DNA of 64,000 nucleotides, from contig NZ_JAARML010000001.1 of the NCBI RefSeq assembly GCF_011759375.1, forward strand, positions 806,001 through 870,000, written 5' to 3'. Under the pieces are notes generated by a model. That model saw only the letters and a program-made list of their open reading frames with translations. It ran no database searches and was not told where the DNA came from. The stretch comes from Paraflavitalea devenefica. GTDB taxonomy: Bacteria; Bacteroidota; Bacteroidia; Chitinophagales; Chitinophagaceae. Positions 57,132 through 63,930 of this stretch are shown one piece after another. Positions within the stretch are counted from its first letter, which is position 1; every line of letters begins with the position of its first letter. Both the position numbers and the translations under genes were made by a program.

Positions 57132-57290
57132 TCACTGTACTGGAATAGACTCCGGTCGTTTATGTATATGTTCCTGATCCATGCGTTTGGCATTTGTAAA
57201 GCGTCTGGTTATGGCACAGGAAGACCCTGCAGGCAGTGTATGCTCAACTGCCAGTGCCATCAACCGTATGGATTGTATTGTTTTCAGCAT
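57132..57290 (-). CDS. Small ORF 2 (candidate leader peptide), 52 residues
   Basis: Starts MLKTIQSIRLMALAVEH and ends HKRPESIPVQ. It opens immediately after the U-run of terminator 1 and closes 24 bases before terminator 2. Four of its five Ile codons are the rare ATA. It contains codons for all seven array tRNA types. GACCGG in its codons 45-47 (57157-57152) is complementary to CCGGTC in the 5' arm of terminator 2. Confidence 0.4.
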   Translation of the reverse strand: MLKTIQSIRLMALAVEHTLPAGSSCAITRRFTNAKRMDQEHIHKRPESIPVQ

Positions 57291-57301
57291 GGATTAAAAA
57301 C

Positions 57302-57328
57302 AAAAAACCCCGCTTCAGGCGGGGCTTT
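57302..57328 (-). terminator. Rho-independent terminator 1 in the tRNA/rtcB leader
   Basis: Reverse strand: AAAGCCCCGC and GCGGGGTTTT form a 10-bp stem with a 5-base loop, followed by TTTTTTGTTTTT. It begins 25 bases after the stop of small ORF 1. Confidence 0.85.
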
Positions 57329-57386
57329 CGTTGTATCTAGGTTTCGTAGCTCTCTACAAATTACCAGGCAACATGATACGCCCCGC
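57319..57386 (-). promoter_or_regulatory. Candidate antiterminator pairing within ORF 1 and terminator 1
   Basis: GCGGGGC at 57386-57380 and GCCCCGC at 57325-57319 give 7 G-C pairs that exclude the terminator 1 stem. The order stall codons, antiterminator strand, stop codon, terminator is that of ribosome-mediated attenuators. A matching six-base pairing exists for terminator 2 (57157-57152 with 57104-57099). Confidence 0.45.
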
Positions 57387-57455
57387 ACTCATGATATAAT
57401 CCTCACTGGGATTAAACCATTTCGCTGTTTCAATATGCATCTGTATGCGTAACAT
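57354..57455 (-). CDS. Small ORF 1 (candidate leader peptide), 33 residues
   Basis: Starts MLRIQMHIETAKWFN. Its codons 3-15 contain CGC, ATA, CAG, CAT, AAA, TTT and AAT, one cognate codon for each of the seven tRNAs of the array. GCGGGGC in codons 24-26 (57386-57380) is complementary to GCCCCGC of the 5' arm of terminator 1. The ATG lies about 25 bases after the predicted transcription start. Confidence 0.5.
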   Translation of the reverse strand: MLRIQMHIETAKWFNPSEDYIMSAGRIMLPGNL

Positions 57456-57485
57456 GTTCTTCTGTTTAAAATTTTATTGACGATG

Positions 57486-57517
57486 CAAAGGTGTAATTAT
57501 TTTTTTATTCGCGCCAA
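57486..57517 (-). promoter_or_regulatory. Predicted promoter of the leader / tRNA array / rtcB transcript
   Basis: Reverse strand: TTG at 57517-57515, 21-base spacer, CACCTTTG at 57493-57486, one mismatch from TAnnTTTG. Start predicted near 57479. A perfect 18-base palindrome CTGAAAAATATTTTTCAG (57524-57541) lies just upstream; it may end the regulator gene or be an operator. Confidence 0.45.
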
Positions 57518-57565
57518 CTTTTTCTGAAAAATATTTTTCAGGCAATCATGAATAAGATCCAATGC

Positions 57566-58237
57566 CTATGCTCTTCCCGGTTTGTACAGGTGATGACGGA
57601 TAGCATAGATGATGATGCCTGCGGTATTTTTCACGTCCATTTTTTCCATGATCTTCATACGAAGACCTTCTACTGTGCGGACGCTCAGGAATATTTTCTC
57701 GGCGATCTCTTTGCTGGTAAGCCCATTACAGATATAGGTTATGATATCTAATTCCCGCTCACTGAATTCGGGCTTGTTGTGCAGCTTGTGGGGATTGAAT
57801 TTGCTTTTGGCCACCATTTGCGCCAGCTTGTTGGAGGTATGACGGCAGTAATAGGGTTGCTGGTTATAGACTGATTTGATAGCCTCTACAATCTCATATT
57901 TATCAGCATTCTTGAGCAGGTAACCTTTGGCGCCTGCTTCCAGCATGTCAATGATAAGATCTTCTTCATCAAACATCGTAAGCGCAATGATCCCCACTTC
58001 CGGATGGTGTTCCGCAAGATGGCGCGTGGCTGTAGCCCCATCCATATTGGGCATTTTAACGTCGCTGATCACGATATCAGGCTGCATGGCTTTTACCTGG
58101 TCTATCAGCTCTTTACCGTCGGCAGCTTCGGCTATGAGCTCTATATCGGGTTGTTTTGCCAATACCATGCGCAAGCCATCGCGGTATATCTCATGATCAT
58201 CAGCAATAATCACTTTTATATTGCCGTGTACTTTCAT
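57566..58237 (-). CDS. LuxR/NarL-type response regulator
   Basis: 223 residues from the ATG at 58237 (MKVHGNIKVIIADDHEIYRDG), 16 bases after the kinase stop; an ATG at 58270 would overlap the kinase gene. Receiver domain with the acceptor Asp in DIVISDVKMPNMDG near 56 and the conserved Lys in YLLKNADKYE. C-terminal HTH: FSERELDIITYICNGLTSKEIAEK (positions about 160-183), then LSVRTVEGLRMKIMEK. Targets unknown. Confidence 0.93.
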   Translation of the reverse strand: MKVHGNIKVIIADDHEIYRDGLRMVLAKQPDIELIAEAADGKELIDQVKAMQPDIVISDVKMPNMDGATATRHLAEHHPEVGIIALTMFDEEDLIIDMLEAGAKGYLLKNADKYEIVEAIKSVYNQQPYYCRHTSNKLAQMVAKSKFNPHKLHNKPEFSERELDIITYICNGLTSKEIAEKIFLSVRTVEGLRMKIMEKMDVKNTAGIIIYAIRHHLYKPGRA

Positions 58238-58253
58238 AGCAATCAGGTTATGT

Positions 58254-59000
58254 TCAGACAGGGATTTCAAATGTATACATCGTTCCTTTACCGGGCTCAG
58301 ACTGACAACTCAATTCCCCGCCCATCACTTCGGCCCGGCTTTGCAAGTTACGAAGTCCGAGGCCTGGATTGTCTCTTACTTTTGTAAAATAATTGAAACC
58401 TTTTCCATTATCGGCTGTCATCAGCAACAGGCGGTCTTCCTCTATCACAATTTTTATCATGAGCCAGGTAGCTTCCGCATGTTTTACCGTATTATGCAGG
58501 ATCTCCTGGATAATGCGGTAGATGTTGATTTCCTTGTGCTGGTCCAGGTGCAGCTCCTTTTCGCAGATGAACTTAATCTGGAGGCCATAGATCTGCTGGT
58601 TATTGTTCACAAATTCCTCTATGGCCTTTTGCAGCCCTTTTCTGACCAGTGTATTGGGCATGAGGTTGTTGGATATCTCCCGCAGCTTACGAATGATAGA
58701 ATCTATATGGGTGCTGGATTTGCCGATAATCTCCTGATCGCCGGGATCGTTGGTATCGAGACTGTTGATCTGTAGTTTAACGGCCGATAAGAGAGGGCCT
58801 AATTCATCGTGCAGGTCGGAAGCTATGCGTTTACGTTCCTTTTCCAGCGTATCAATTTCGGCCTGGATCTTTTCCTTATGCATGCGCAGGCTTCTTCGTT
58901 GGTAGCGGATAATGGTAATGATATAATAGAGAAGAATGATACCTACCACCGCTACTACGATCAGAAGGGAGTCGTAAAGTTTTGCTTCCGAGGTATCCAT
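58254..59000 (-). CDS. Sensor histidine kinase (HisKA_3 / NarX-like)
   Basis: 248 residues. One membrane helix near 10-30, then a short coiled coil and the H-box RIASDLHDELGPLLSAVK near 57-74. HATPase parts: EILHNTVKHAEATWL near 166-180, TADNGKGFNY near 194, GLGLRNLQSRAEVMGG near 211. There is no periplasmic sensor domain; sensing may involve the membrane protein encoded upstream, which overlaps by 40 bases. Confidence 0.93.
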   Translation of the reverse strand: MDTSEAKLYDSLLIVVAVVGIILLYYIITIIRYQRRSLRMHKEKIQAEIDTLEKERKRIASDLHDELGPLLSAVKLQINSLDTNDPGDQEIIGKSSTHIDSIIRKLREISNNLMPNTLVRKGLQKAIEEFVNNNQQIYGLQIKFICEKELHLDQHKEINIYRIIQEILHNTVKHAEATWLMIKIVIEEDRLLLMTADNGKGFNYFTKVRDNPGLGLRNLQSRAEVMGGELSCQSEPGKGTMYTFEIPV

Positions 59001-59626
59001 AAGATCGCTACTGCGTACAATAAATTAACCAATAAATTCGAATATACGTTTATTTCCTGCAGGTGGGAACGAAATAATTTGGTCACGCTCTGCCGCACGA
59101 CAGATACATTTGTTACACATACCATTACAAAAAAGGTATAAAATATAATTATACCCAGGCAAATGAGAAATTTTGGGTTCTTGAAAATATTCCCCCGCTC
59201 GTGCACCACCACTTTATTGAAGGTATTAACACTGAAAAAGATCAATGCAAAAGAATAAAGAATGCGGAAGTAGAAATTAGGGAAAGTAAGCCCATCAAGA
59301 AGAAGCGTAAGGATAACCCAGCCAACGAAGAAGGTGGCAATAATAAAAATAAACACATCCTTCCGCCGGTTGAACAATCCCCAGTTATGGAATAACCAGG
59401 TGAACAAAATAAAATCTGTAATTGAGAACAAATTCAGTAAGGCGGTAAAAGTTTTCGGCTTCCCACTACTCATCAAAGCCATAGCAGATAATTCCACCAG
59501 CAATACCAGGAATACATTATAAAGTAAGGGATAGTAAGACGTATTAATCTTACGATATCTTACTATCCCGATTATTACGGCAAAAATGATACTTAGGCTC
59601 AGATAAAAACGAACAGTAATGTCCAT
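58961..59626 (-). CDS. Seven-helix membrane protein preceding a two-component system
   Basis: 221 residues from the ATG at 59626 (MDITVRFYLSLSIIFAV); a -7-like TAATTTCG at 59683-59676 supports this start rather than the one at 59674. About seven hydrophobic helices, no catalytic motif. Overlap with the kinase gene suggests it works with the kinase as its membrane sensor (inference). Confidence 0.75.
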   Translation of the reverse strand: MDITVRFYLSLSIIFAVIIGIVRYRKINTSYYPLLYNVFLVLLVELSAMALMSSGKPKTFTALLNLFSITDFILFTWLFHNWGLFNRRKDVFIFIIATFFVGWVILTLLLDGLTFPNFYFRILYSFALIFFSVNTFNKVVVHERGNIFKNPKFLICLGIIIFYTFFVMVCVTNVSVVRQSVTKLFRSHLQEINVYSNLLVNLLYAVAILWIPRKQNFTTPF

Positions 59627-59680
59627 TAGCAAAATATCATTGGGTATTAAATTAATGAGTACACGACATGACAAGCGAAA

Positions 59681-60196
59681 TTATTTTTCCGGGCCGTAGC
59701 AGGGCGGATCGCAATGGCCGTATTCAAAACCGCCCTCAATAGGATCGCCAGACTGTGCAGCAACGGTAGAGCCCTTCCTTACAAAAAGATCTCTACCCTG
59801 CGCGTCCACGCCTACAAGTATAAGCCTTATCTGTGTCTTACCATATTTGTCAACTGGTGAAGCACCATAATAGACCTTAATACCTACGCAGGTAGAATCT
59901 TTCAATAGATCCAATACACTCGGCTTGTTGAAAGCTTCAGATTTAGGAATGAACAAGTGAGGCATCCTTTTTTCCAGGGTGTCCCTTTCCTGGTTATAGC
60001 GCTTTCTGTAAACGGCTATAGAATCTTTAGGGATAAAGTGGTCCCTGATGCCAAGCTGGGAGGTATCCTTAGGGATTGGGATCCATACGCCGTCTCCTTT
60101 AGGCCCACCACAGGAAACGATAAAAAACGATAAACAAACGGCCCCTGTCATAAGCAGGGTCAAGGGGAAAAGTGACTTTCTGAGGTTAGTTGTCAT
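59681..60196 (-). CDS. Hypothetical lipoprotein
   Basis: 171 residues. Signal peptide with lipobox FFIVSC near 24-29, then CGGPKGDGVWIPIPKD. The body is polar (KRYNQERDTLEKRMPHLF) and ends in CDPPCYGPEK, with a possible disulfide. No family recognised. Anchored to a membrane, probably outer. Confidence 0.65.
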   Translation of the reverse strand: MTTNLRKSLFPLTLLMTGAVCLSFFIVSCGGPKGDGVWIPIPKDTSQLGIRDHFIPKDSIAVYRKRYNQERDTLEKRMPHLFIPKSEAFNKPSVLDLLKDSTCVGIKVYYGASPVDKYGKTQIRLILVGVDAQGRDLFVRKGSTVAAQSGDPIEGGFEYGHCDPPCYGPEK

Positions 60197-60454
60197 AAAA
60201 CTGATTTTTGAGGTTTAAACAGTCAAACATTGGCTAAAGATATTGGTAATCAGTCAGCCACCTTACGTAGAAGTACTTAATTTGCCTACAGACTGTACTT
60301 TTCATATCCGGTACTTCATCGCTTGCCTGCCTTTGTTTATTATAACAACTTTGGCATACCTGACCCTCTAACCCACCAACTTTATTACTCCCCTCAACCC
60401 TAACCTGTGGAGAAAGGATTATGTGATTGAATATACCACTTAAAACCACGTACA
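60197..60454. other. Short intergenic stretch upstream of the small hypothetical protein
   Basis: 258 bases between the divergent lipoprotein gene (-) and the small protein gene (+). I see no RNA gene or convincing promoter; a reverse ORF across it has no coding character. Confidence 0.35.
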
Positions 60455-60718
60455 ATGAGACGCCAACACCCACCTGTTGCCCCAGAGACGCCTGCACTTA
60501 CTTTCCATAGCAGTACTTCTCCCTTCCTGTTCAATCCGGCAGATGCATGGAATGTGATGAGCAGCTATTACCTGGAAAAGATCCAGGAGCATAATGAAAG
60601 ACTGCAGCAGTTAAACCTGTTGGAGGATGCCCGGGAGATTGCAACGATCTGCCATGAGATCATCCGGGCCAAAAAGGCATTGTGTAAGCTATCTGTCAGG
60701 GCCGGCTACCTGGCTTAA
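60455..60718 (+). CDS. Small hypothetical protein, 87 residues
   Basis: Pro/Thr-rich N-terminus, then an amphipathic helical part (YLEKIQEHNERLQQLNLLED and AREIATICHEIIRAKKALC). The biased helix composition argues for a real protein. It ends 11 bases before the convergent radical SAM gene. No family recognised. Confidence 0.5.
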   Translation: MRRQHPPVAPETPALTFHSSTSPFLFNPADAWNVMSSYYLEKIQEHNERLQQLNLLEDAREIATICHEIIRAKKALCKLSVRAGYLA

Positions 60719-60729
60719 GATAGGAAGGA

Positions 60730-61806
60730 TCAGAACAATTTCCCCTGCTCACCGGGCCTCCTGAAACGGGAGCAATCCAGTTCCAGCCTTTCATGGTTCA
60801 AGCCATATTTATGAGTGTATTTCCTGTATTGCATGGACACCATTTCTGCAATATTGCCCTCTCCCCGCATACGCACGCCAAACCGGCTGTCATTTACTTT
60901 ACCATCATGGCTGCTTTCGATCATATGCCATACCTTATCGGCACGATCGGGGAAGTTCTTATAGAGCCAGTCATGGAACAGTAATTTGATGGCCCCATTG
61001 AGCCTGATGAAGGTATAGGCCGAAAAAGTAGCCCCATTTTCGCTGGCCCTTTTGATGATGTTGTGCATGTCATGCTCATTTAAACCCGGTATCATAGGCC
61101 CCAGCATGACGCCCATCCTTACCCCTGCATCACTCAGTTCCTTAATTACCCGGAAACGTTGCGAGGCCGTGGTGGTTCTCGGCTCCATTACACGCCGGAG
61201 ATCTTCATCCAGGGAAGTAATAGACACCAGTGCACTCACCAGGTTGCGCCTGGCCATTTCCTGCAAAATGTCCTTATCCCGTAAAATGCCGGCATTTTTG
61301 GTGATGATGCCTACCGGCTGGTTGAATTCCAGGCATACCTGAAGGCACTGGCGTGTTAGTTCAAATTTCTTTTCTGCAGGCTGGTAACAGTCTGTATTGC
61401 CGCTGAGGCTGAGTGGTACACATTGCCATTTGGGGTTCATCAGGAACTTCCGCAACAGTTCGGGAGCATTTTTCTTTACGATGATCTTACGCTCAAAGTC
61501 AAGACCGGCGCTATAGCCCCAGTATTCAAAAGAGTTACGGGCATAGCAATAGATACAGCCGTGTTCACAACCCTGGTAGGGGTTCATGCTGTAGTACATG
61601 CCCACATCGGGACTGTCTACTTTATTGACGAAGCTTTTTGACTGTTCCTCCAGGTACTGGGTGGCTACATTTGCTTCTGTCCAATCATCAATGGATTCTA
61701 TATGTTCTCTTACCCGTTCATTTTTGATAAACCTGTTTTTGGTATTGATCTGTGCGCCACGACCTTTAAAATAGGTATCCTTTCTTTCCTCTTGTGGTGT
61801 TTCCAT
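60730..61806 (-). CDS. PA0069-family radical SAM protein
   Basis: 358 residues. The cluster motif is CEHGCIYCYARNSFEYWG near 79-96 (CxxxCxxC). N-terminal YFKGRGAQINTKNRF and later SLSGNTDCYQPAEKKFELTRQC are typical. Related to spore photoproduct lyase-like proteins; the reaction is not known. Upstream of it lie two REP-like palindromes. Confidence 0.88.
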   Translation of the reverse strand: METPQEERKDTYFKGRGAQINTKNRFIKNERVREHIESIDDWTEANVATQYLEEQSKSFVNKVDSPDVGMYYSMNPYQGCEHGCIYCYARNSFEYWGYSAGLDFERKIIVKKNAPELLRKFLMNPKWQCVPLSLSGNTDCYQPAEKKFELTRQCLQVCLEFNQPVGIITKNAGILRDKDILQEMARRNLVSALVSITSLDEDLRRVMEPRTTTASQRFRVIKELSDAGVRMGVMLGPMIPGLNEHDMHNIIKRASENGATFSAYTFIRLNGAIKLLFHDWLYKNFPDRADKVWHMIESSHDGKVNDSRFGVRMRGEGNIAEMVSMQYRKYTHKYGLNHERLELDCSRFRRPGEQGKLF

Positions 61807-61820
61807 AGTTTTAATTTTTA

Positions 61821-61846
61821 AGGCTTCGACAGGCTCAGCCTGACAC
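61821..61846. repeat. Intergenic palindrome 1
   Basis: CAGGCT-C-AGCCTG (61830-61842) within the word TTCGACAGGCTCAGCCTGAC, of a type often seen between genes in bacterial genomes. Confidence 0.5.
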
Positions 61847-61863
61847 TAATAATAACACACCCT

Positions 61864-61910
61864 CCTGTCCCGGCAGGCACCTGTAGAAACAGGCAGCACA
61901 GCGGGACAGG
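61864..61910. repeat. Intergenic palindrome 2 (nested hairpins)
   Basis: Outer arms CCTGTCCCG (61864-61872) and CGGGACAGG (61902-61910), with an inner hairpin CCTGT-AGAA-ACAGG (61880-61893). REP-like, or a terminator without a U-run for the 2H gene pair. Confidence 0.55.
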
Positions 61911-61943
61911 ACTCAGACGGGTGTGTAAGACTGCTGAAAAGAC

Positions 61944-62606
61944 TCAAACAAATAACTCCCCTTGTTTGGTGCTTATGGGCAGGTTCTGAAACTCAAACCG
62001 CTGCGCAATCTGCCACGCTTTATCACCTGCCCTTCGTTTCAGCAATAACATACTGTCCGCAATGAAACGGCCTGTAAAATGCCGGTGTGAATATTCCAGC
62101 CACCCTTTTTCATATTGCCAGGGCAATAGTTTGCGGGCGATGGTAAGGTGCGGTTCGTCTATAAAATGTGGTTTGTGTTCATTGTCCAGCTTCATGAGCC
62201 GCTGTGATTCTTTGATCTCCCGCACCAGGTTTTGTATGGGTTCTTTGGTAGTGATATTGATGAACAGGGTATGGCTGGGGAAGCTTCCATAATCCTTTAG
62301 CTCTACCTTAAAGGGGTGATACCCCATGGCTACTGTTTTAAGGCGATTGATGATGCGCTCTTCCAGCATTTCCAGTTGTGTAAATGTCACCAGCGCCAGG
62401 TGTACTTTGCTGCCCAATGCCGAAGGTGCCTGATAGGTTTCATAAAAATCCTTCCGCACCTGTAATACCCGGTTACGCAACTCTTCATGCGGCAGTAATA
62501 CCAGCATGTATTCACTCAACCTCAACTGACTGGTATAGTCATCATAAAATGCCCTGGGTGTTCCATGCACTTTTTTAGCGGGTATTGTTTGCATATTCTT
62601 TTTCAT
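61944..62606 (-). CDS. 2H phosphoesterase (2'-5' RNA ligase-like), paralogue 1
   Basis: 220 residues. Two catalytic His motifs: KVHLALVTF near 67-75 and EPHLTIARKLL near 149-159. The first motif has Ala in place of the usual Thr/Ser (HxA). The family includes LigT/ThpR enzymes that open 2',3'-cyclic phosphates. Tandem with paralogue 2, 24 bases apart. Confidence 0.78.
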   Translation of the reverse strand: MKKNMQTIPAKKVHGTPRAFYDDYTSQLRLSEYMLVLLPHEELRNRVLQVRKDFYETYQAPSALGSKVHLALVTFTQLEMLEERIINRLKTVAMGYHPFKVELKDYGSFPSHTLFINITTKEPIQNLVREIKESQRLMKLDNEHKPHFIDEPHLTIARKLLPWQYEKGWLEYSHRHFTGRFIADSMLLLKRRAGDKAWQIAQRFEFQNLPISTKQGELFV

Positions 62607-62630
62607 AGTTTTTCTTTTAAATAGTTATGA

Positions 62631-63272
62631 TCAGGCCACTTCACTCCAGGGTTGGGCGCCACGGGCAAAGGGGAATACGTTGATTGTTTTACAGTCGTCA
62701 AACTGATGGGATCGCCGCAATAACCTCAATTCATTTACCATGAAGGATTCATGAAAGGTTTTTTGCGAATAGCTGAACATGGCTTTTGTGTATACCGGTT
62801 CGGGCAAGCGCCGGGCAATACTAAGGTGTGGCTTGGCGATGAGCCGGACAGGCGGACAGGAAGATGACCGTACAAGGTCATCCACGGCTTTGAGCTTTTG
62901 CGCCAGGTTCATAAAAGGCAGGGGGTCCTGTATCCTCAGGTAAATAGTATGTGGCGGGAACCCGCTATAATTATTAAGCGTAACCAGGAAAGGGGATTGC
63001 TGGTCGCAGATACGCTGGATCCAGCGCAGGAGGGTTTCTTCCATGGCTTCCCGGGCCAGGAAACTGGCCACGATGATATGCGACCCTGACCGGGCGGCAG
63101 TCCTGCCAGACAGTTGTCCCGATGGGGCGCCAATCCGGTACTCGTCGTCAAATTCCTGCTTCTGCGCCAACACTTTATCCTGCACGGCCGCATCAGGGTT
63201 CACTACCAGCAGGTACTCATACAGGCCGTATTCGGTCCAGCCAGGGCTGGTATTATTTTTAGCCGGTTCCAT
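62631..63272 (-). CDS. 2H phosphoesterase (2'-5' RNA ligase-like), paralogue 2
   Basis: 213 residues. Motifs GSHIIVASF near 63-71 and KPHLSIARRL near 148-157; the first has HxI... in place of the canonical HxT, the second is intact. It shares architecture with paralogue 1 (SGFPPHTIYLRI, like GSFPSHTLFINI). The gene starts behind a predicted promoter and palindromic operator. Confidence 0.75.
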   Translation of the reverse strand: MEPAKNNTSPGWTEYGLYEYLLVVNPDAAVQDKVLAQKQEFDDEYRIGAPSGQLSGRTAARSGSHIIVASFLAREAMEETLLRWIQRICDQQSPFLVTLNNYSGFPPHTIYLRIQDPLPFMNLAQKLKAVDDLVRSSSCPPVRLIAKPHLSIARRLPEPVYTKAMFSYSQKTFHESFMVNELRLLRRSHQFDDCKTINVFPFARGAQPWSEVA

Positions 63273-63311
63273 AAAATAAATTTTTACCTGATCATTATTT
63301 TAGCATAAATT

Positions 63312-63339
63312 TACTAAATCTTTTAGTAGATCAAAATTA
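63312..63339 (-). promoter_or_regulatory. Promoter with palindromic operator between the 2H gene and the UmuD-like gene
   Basis: Reverse strand -7 box TAATTTTG (63339-63332), exact TAnnTTTG. Immediately downstream, over the predicted start, lies TACTAAA-TCT-TTTAGTA (63312-63328), a 17-base palindrome with perfect 7-base arms. A repressor site is likely. It is shared with the divergent UmuD-like gene. Confidence 0.55.
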
Positions 63340-63344
63340 ATTTT

Positions 63345-63779
63345 ATGGAGGACGAAGTTTATTACAATCCCTCCTACCGGGGCTCCAAAAAGTACAACCA
63401 GTGGGAGATAAAGACCGCCGATGCCACCGGCTTTGGCGCTGCAGCCGATGATTATATGGAGCGGGGCATTGACCTTAATGAGCAATTGATCCATAATAAA
63501 CCGGCCACTTTCATTATGCGGGTACGGGGTGATGCGATGACCGGAGCAGGTATTCATGATGGCGATATTGTTATTGTGGACCGCAGTATTAAAGCGGTGA
63601 GCGGCAAGGTGATCATTGCGGTACTGAATGGTGAAATGCTGATCCGCCGCCTGGAAAAAACATTTAATAAATTACGGCTGGTACCGGATACCCCTAAACT
63701 GGCCCCAATAGAAGTAGATGCCGCCTGTGATTCTTTTGAAGTATGGGGTGTAGTTACCTGGGTGATACATGCGCCGTAA
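63345..63779 (+). CDS. UmuD-like S24-family protein with degenerate catalytic residues
   Basis: 144 residues, collinear with UmuD: DYMERGIDLNEQLIHNKPATF, then RVRGDAMTGAGIHDGDIVIV and LNGEMLIRRLEK. The catalytic Ser of the GDSM motif is Ala here, and the Lys expected in the (T)VKKL/VKRL position is Arg. The cleavage site normally Cys-Gly reads Thr-Gly (ATGFGAAADDY). So self-cleavage is not expected. No umuC-like gene follows in the window. Confidence 0.82.
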   Translation: MEDEVYYNPSYRGSKKYNQWEIKTADATGFGAAADDYMERGIDLNEQLIHNKPATFIMRVRGDAMTGAGIHDGDIVIVDRSIKAVSGKVIIAVLNGEMLIRRLEKTFNKLRLVPDTPKLAPIEVDAACDSFEVWGVVTWVIHAP

Positions 63780-63822
63780 ATACAACGCACTGTCCATTCC
63801 ATTAAACCTATCCTAAGGGCAG

Positions 63823-63925
63823 GGGCCGGCTAAAAAGTGGATGAAGATTATGATTAGTGTGACCGGAAAGCATCTTCATTATTACCCGAATCAACTTATT
63901 TGTTCGAACACTTTTTGGTCGGCCC
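63823..63925. repeat. Long imperfect inverted repeat with nested hairpin
   Basis: Arms of 17 bases, GGGCCGGCTAAAAAGTG (63823-63839) and CACTTTTTGGTCGGCCC (63909-63925), pair fully if two G-U are allowed. Inside, ATGAAGAT (63841-63848) pairs with ATCTTCAT (63872-63879). ATTTTTATT follows. It could end the UmuD-like transcript or be a MITE-like element. Confidence 0.55.
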
Positions 63926-63930
63926 ATTTT

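Noticed and set aside
57096..57452. 118-codon forward ORF across the leader region
   Set aside because: It runs antisense through both terminators and the small reverse ORFs, with no domain.
60234..60497. 87-codon reverse ORF in the intergenic region
   Set aside because: No coding character or conserved motif, and it overlaps the start of the small forward protein.
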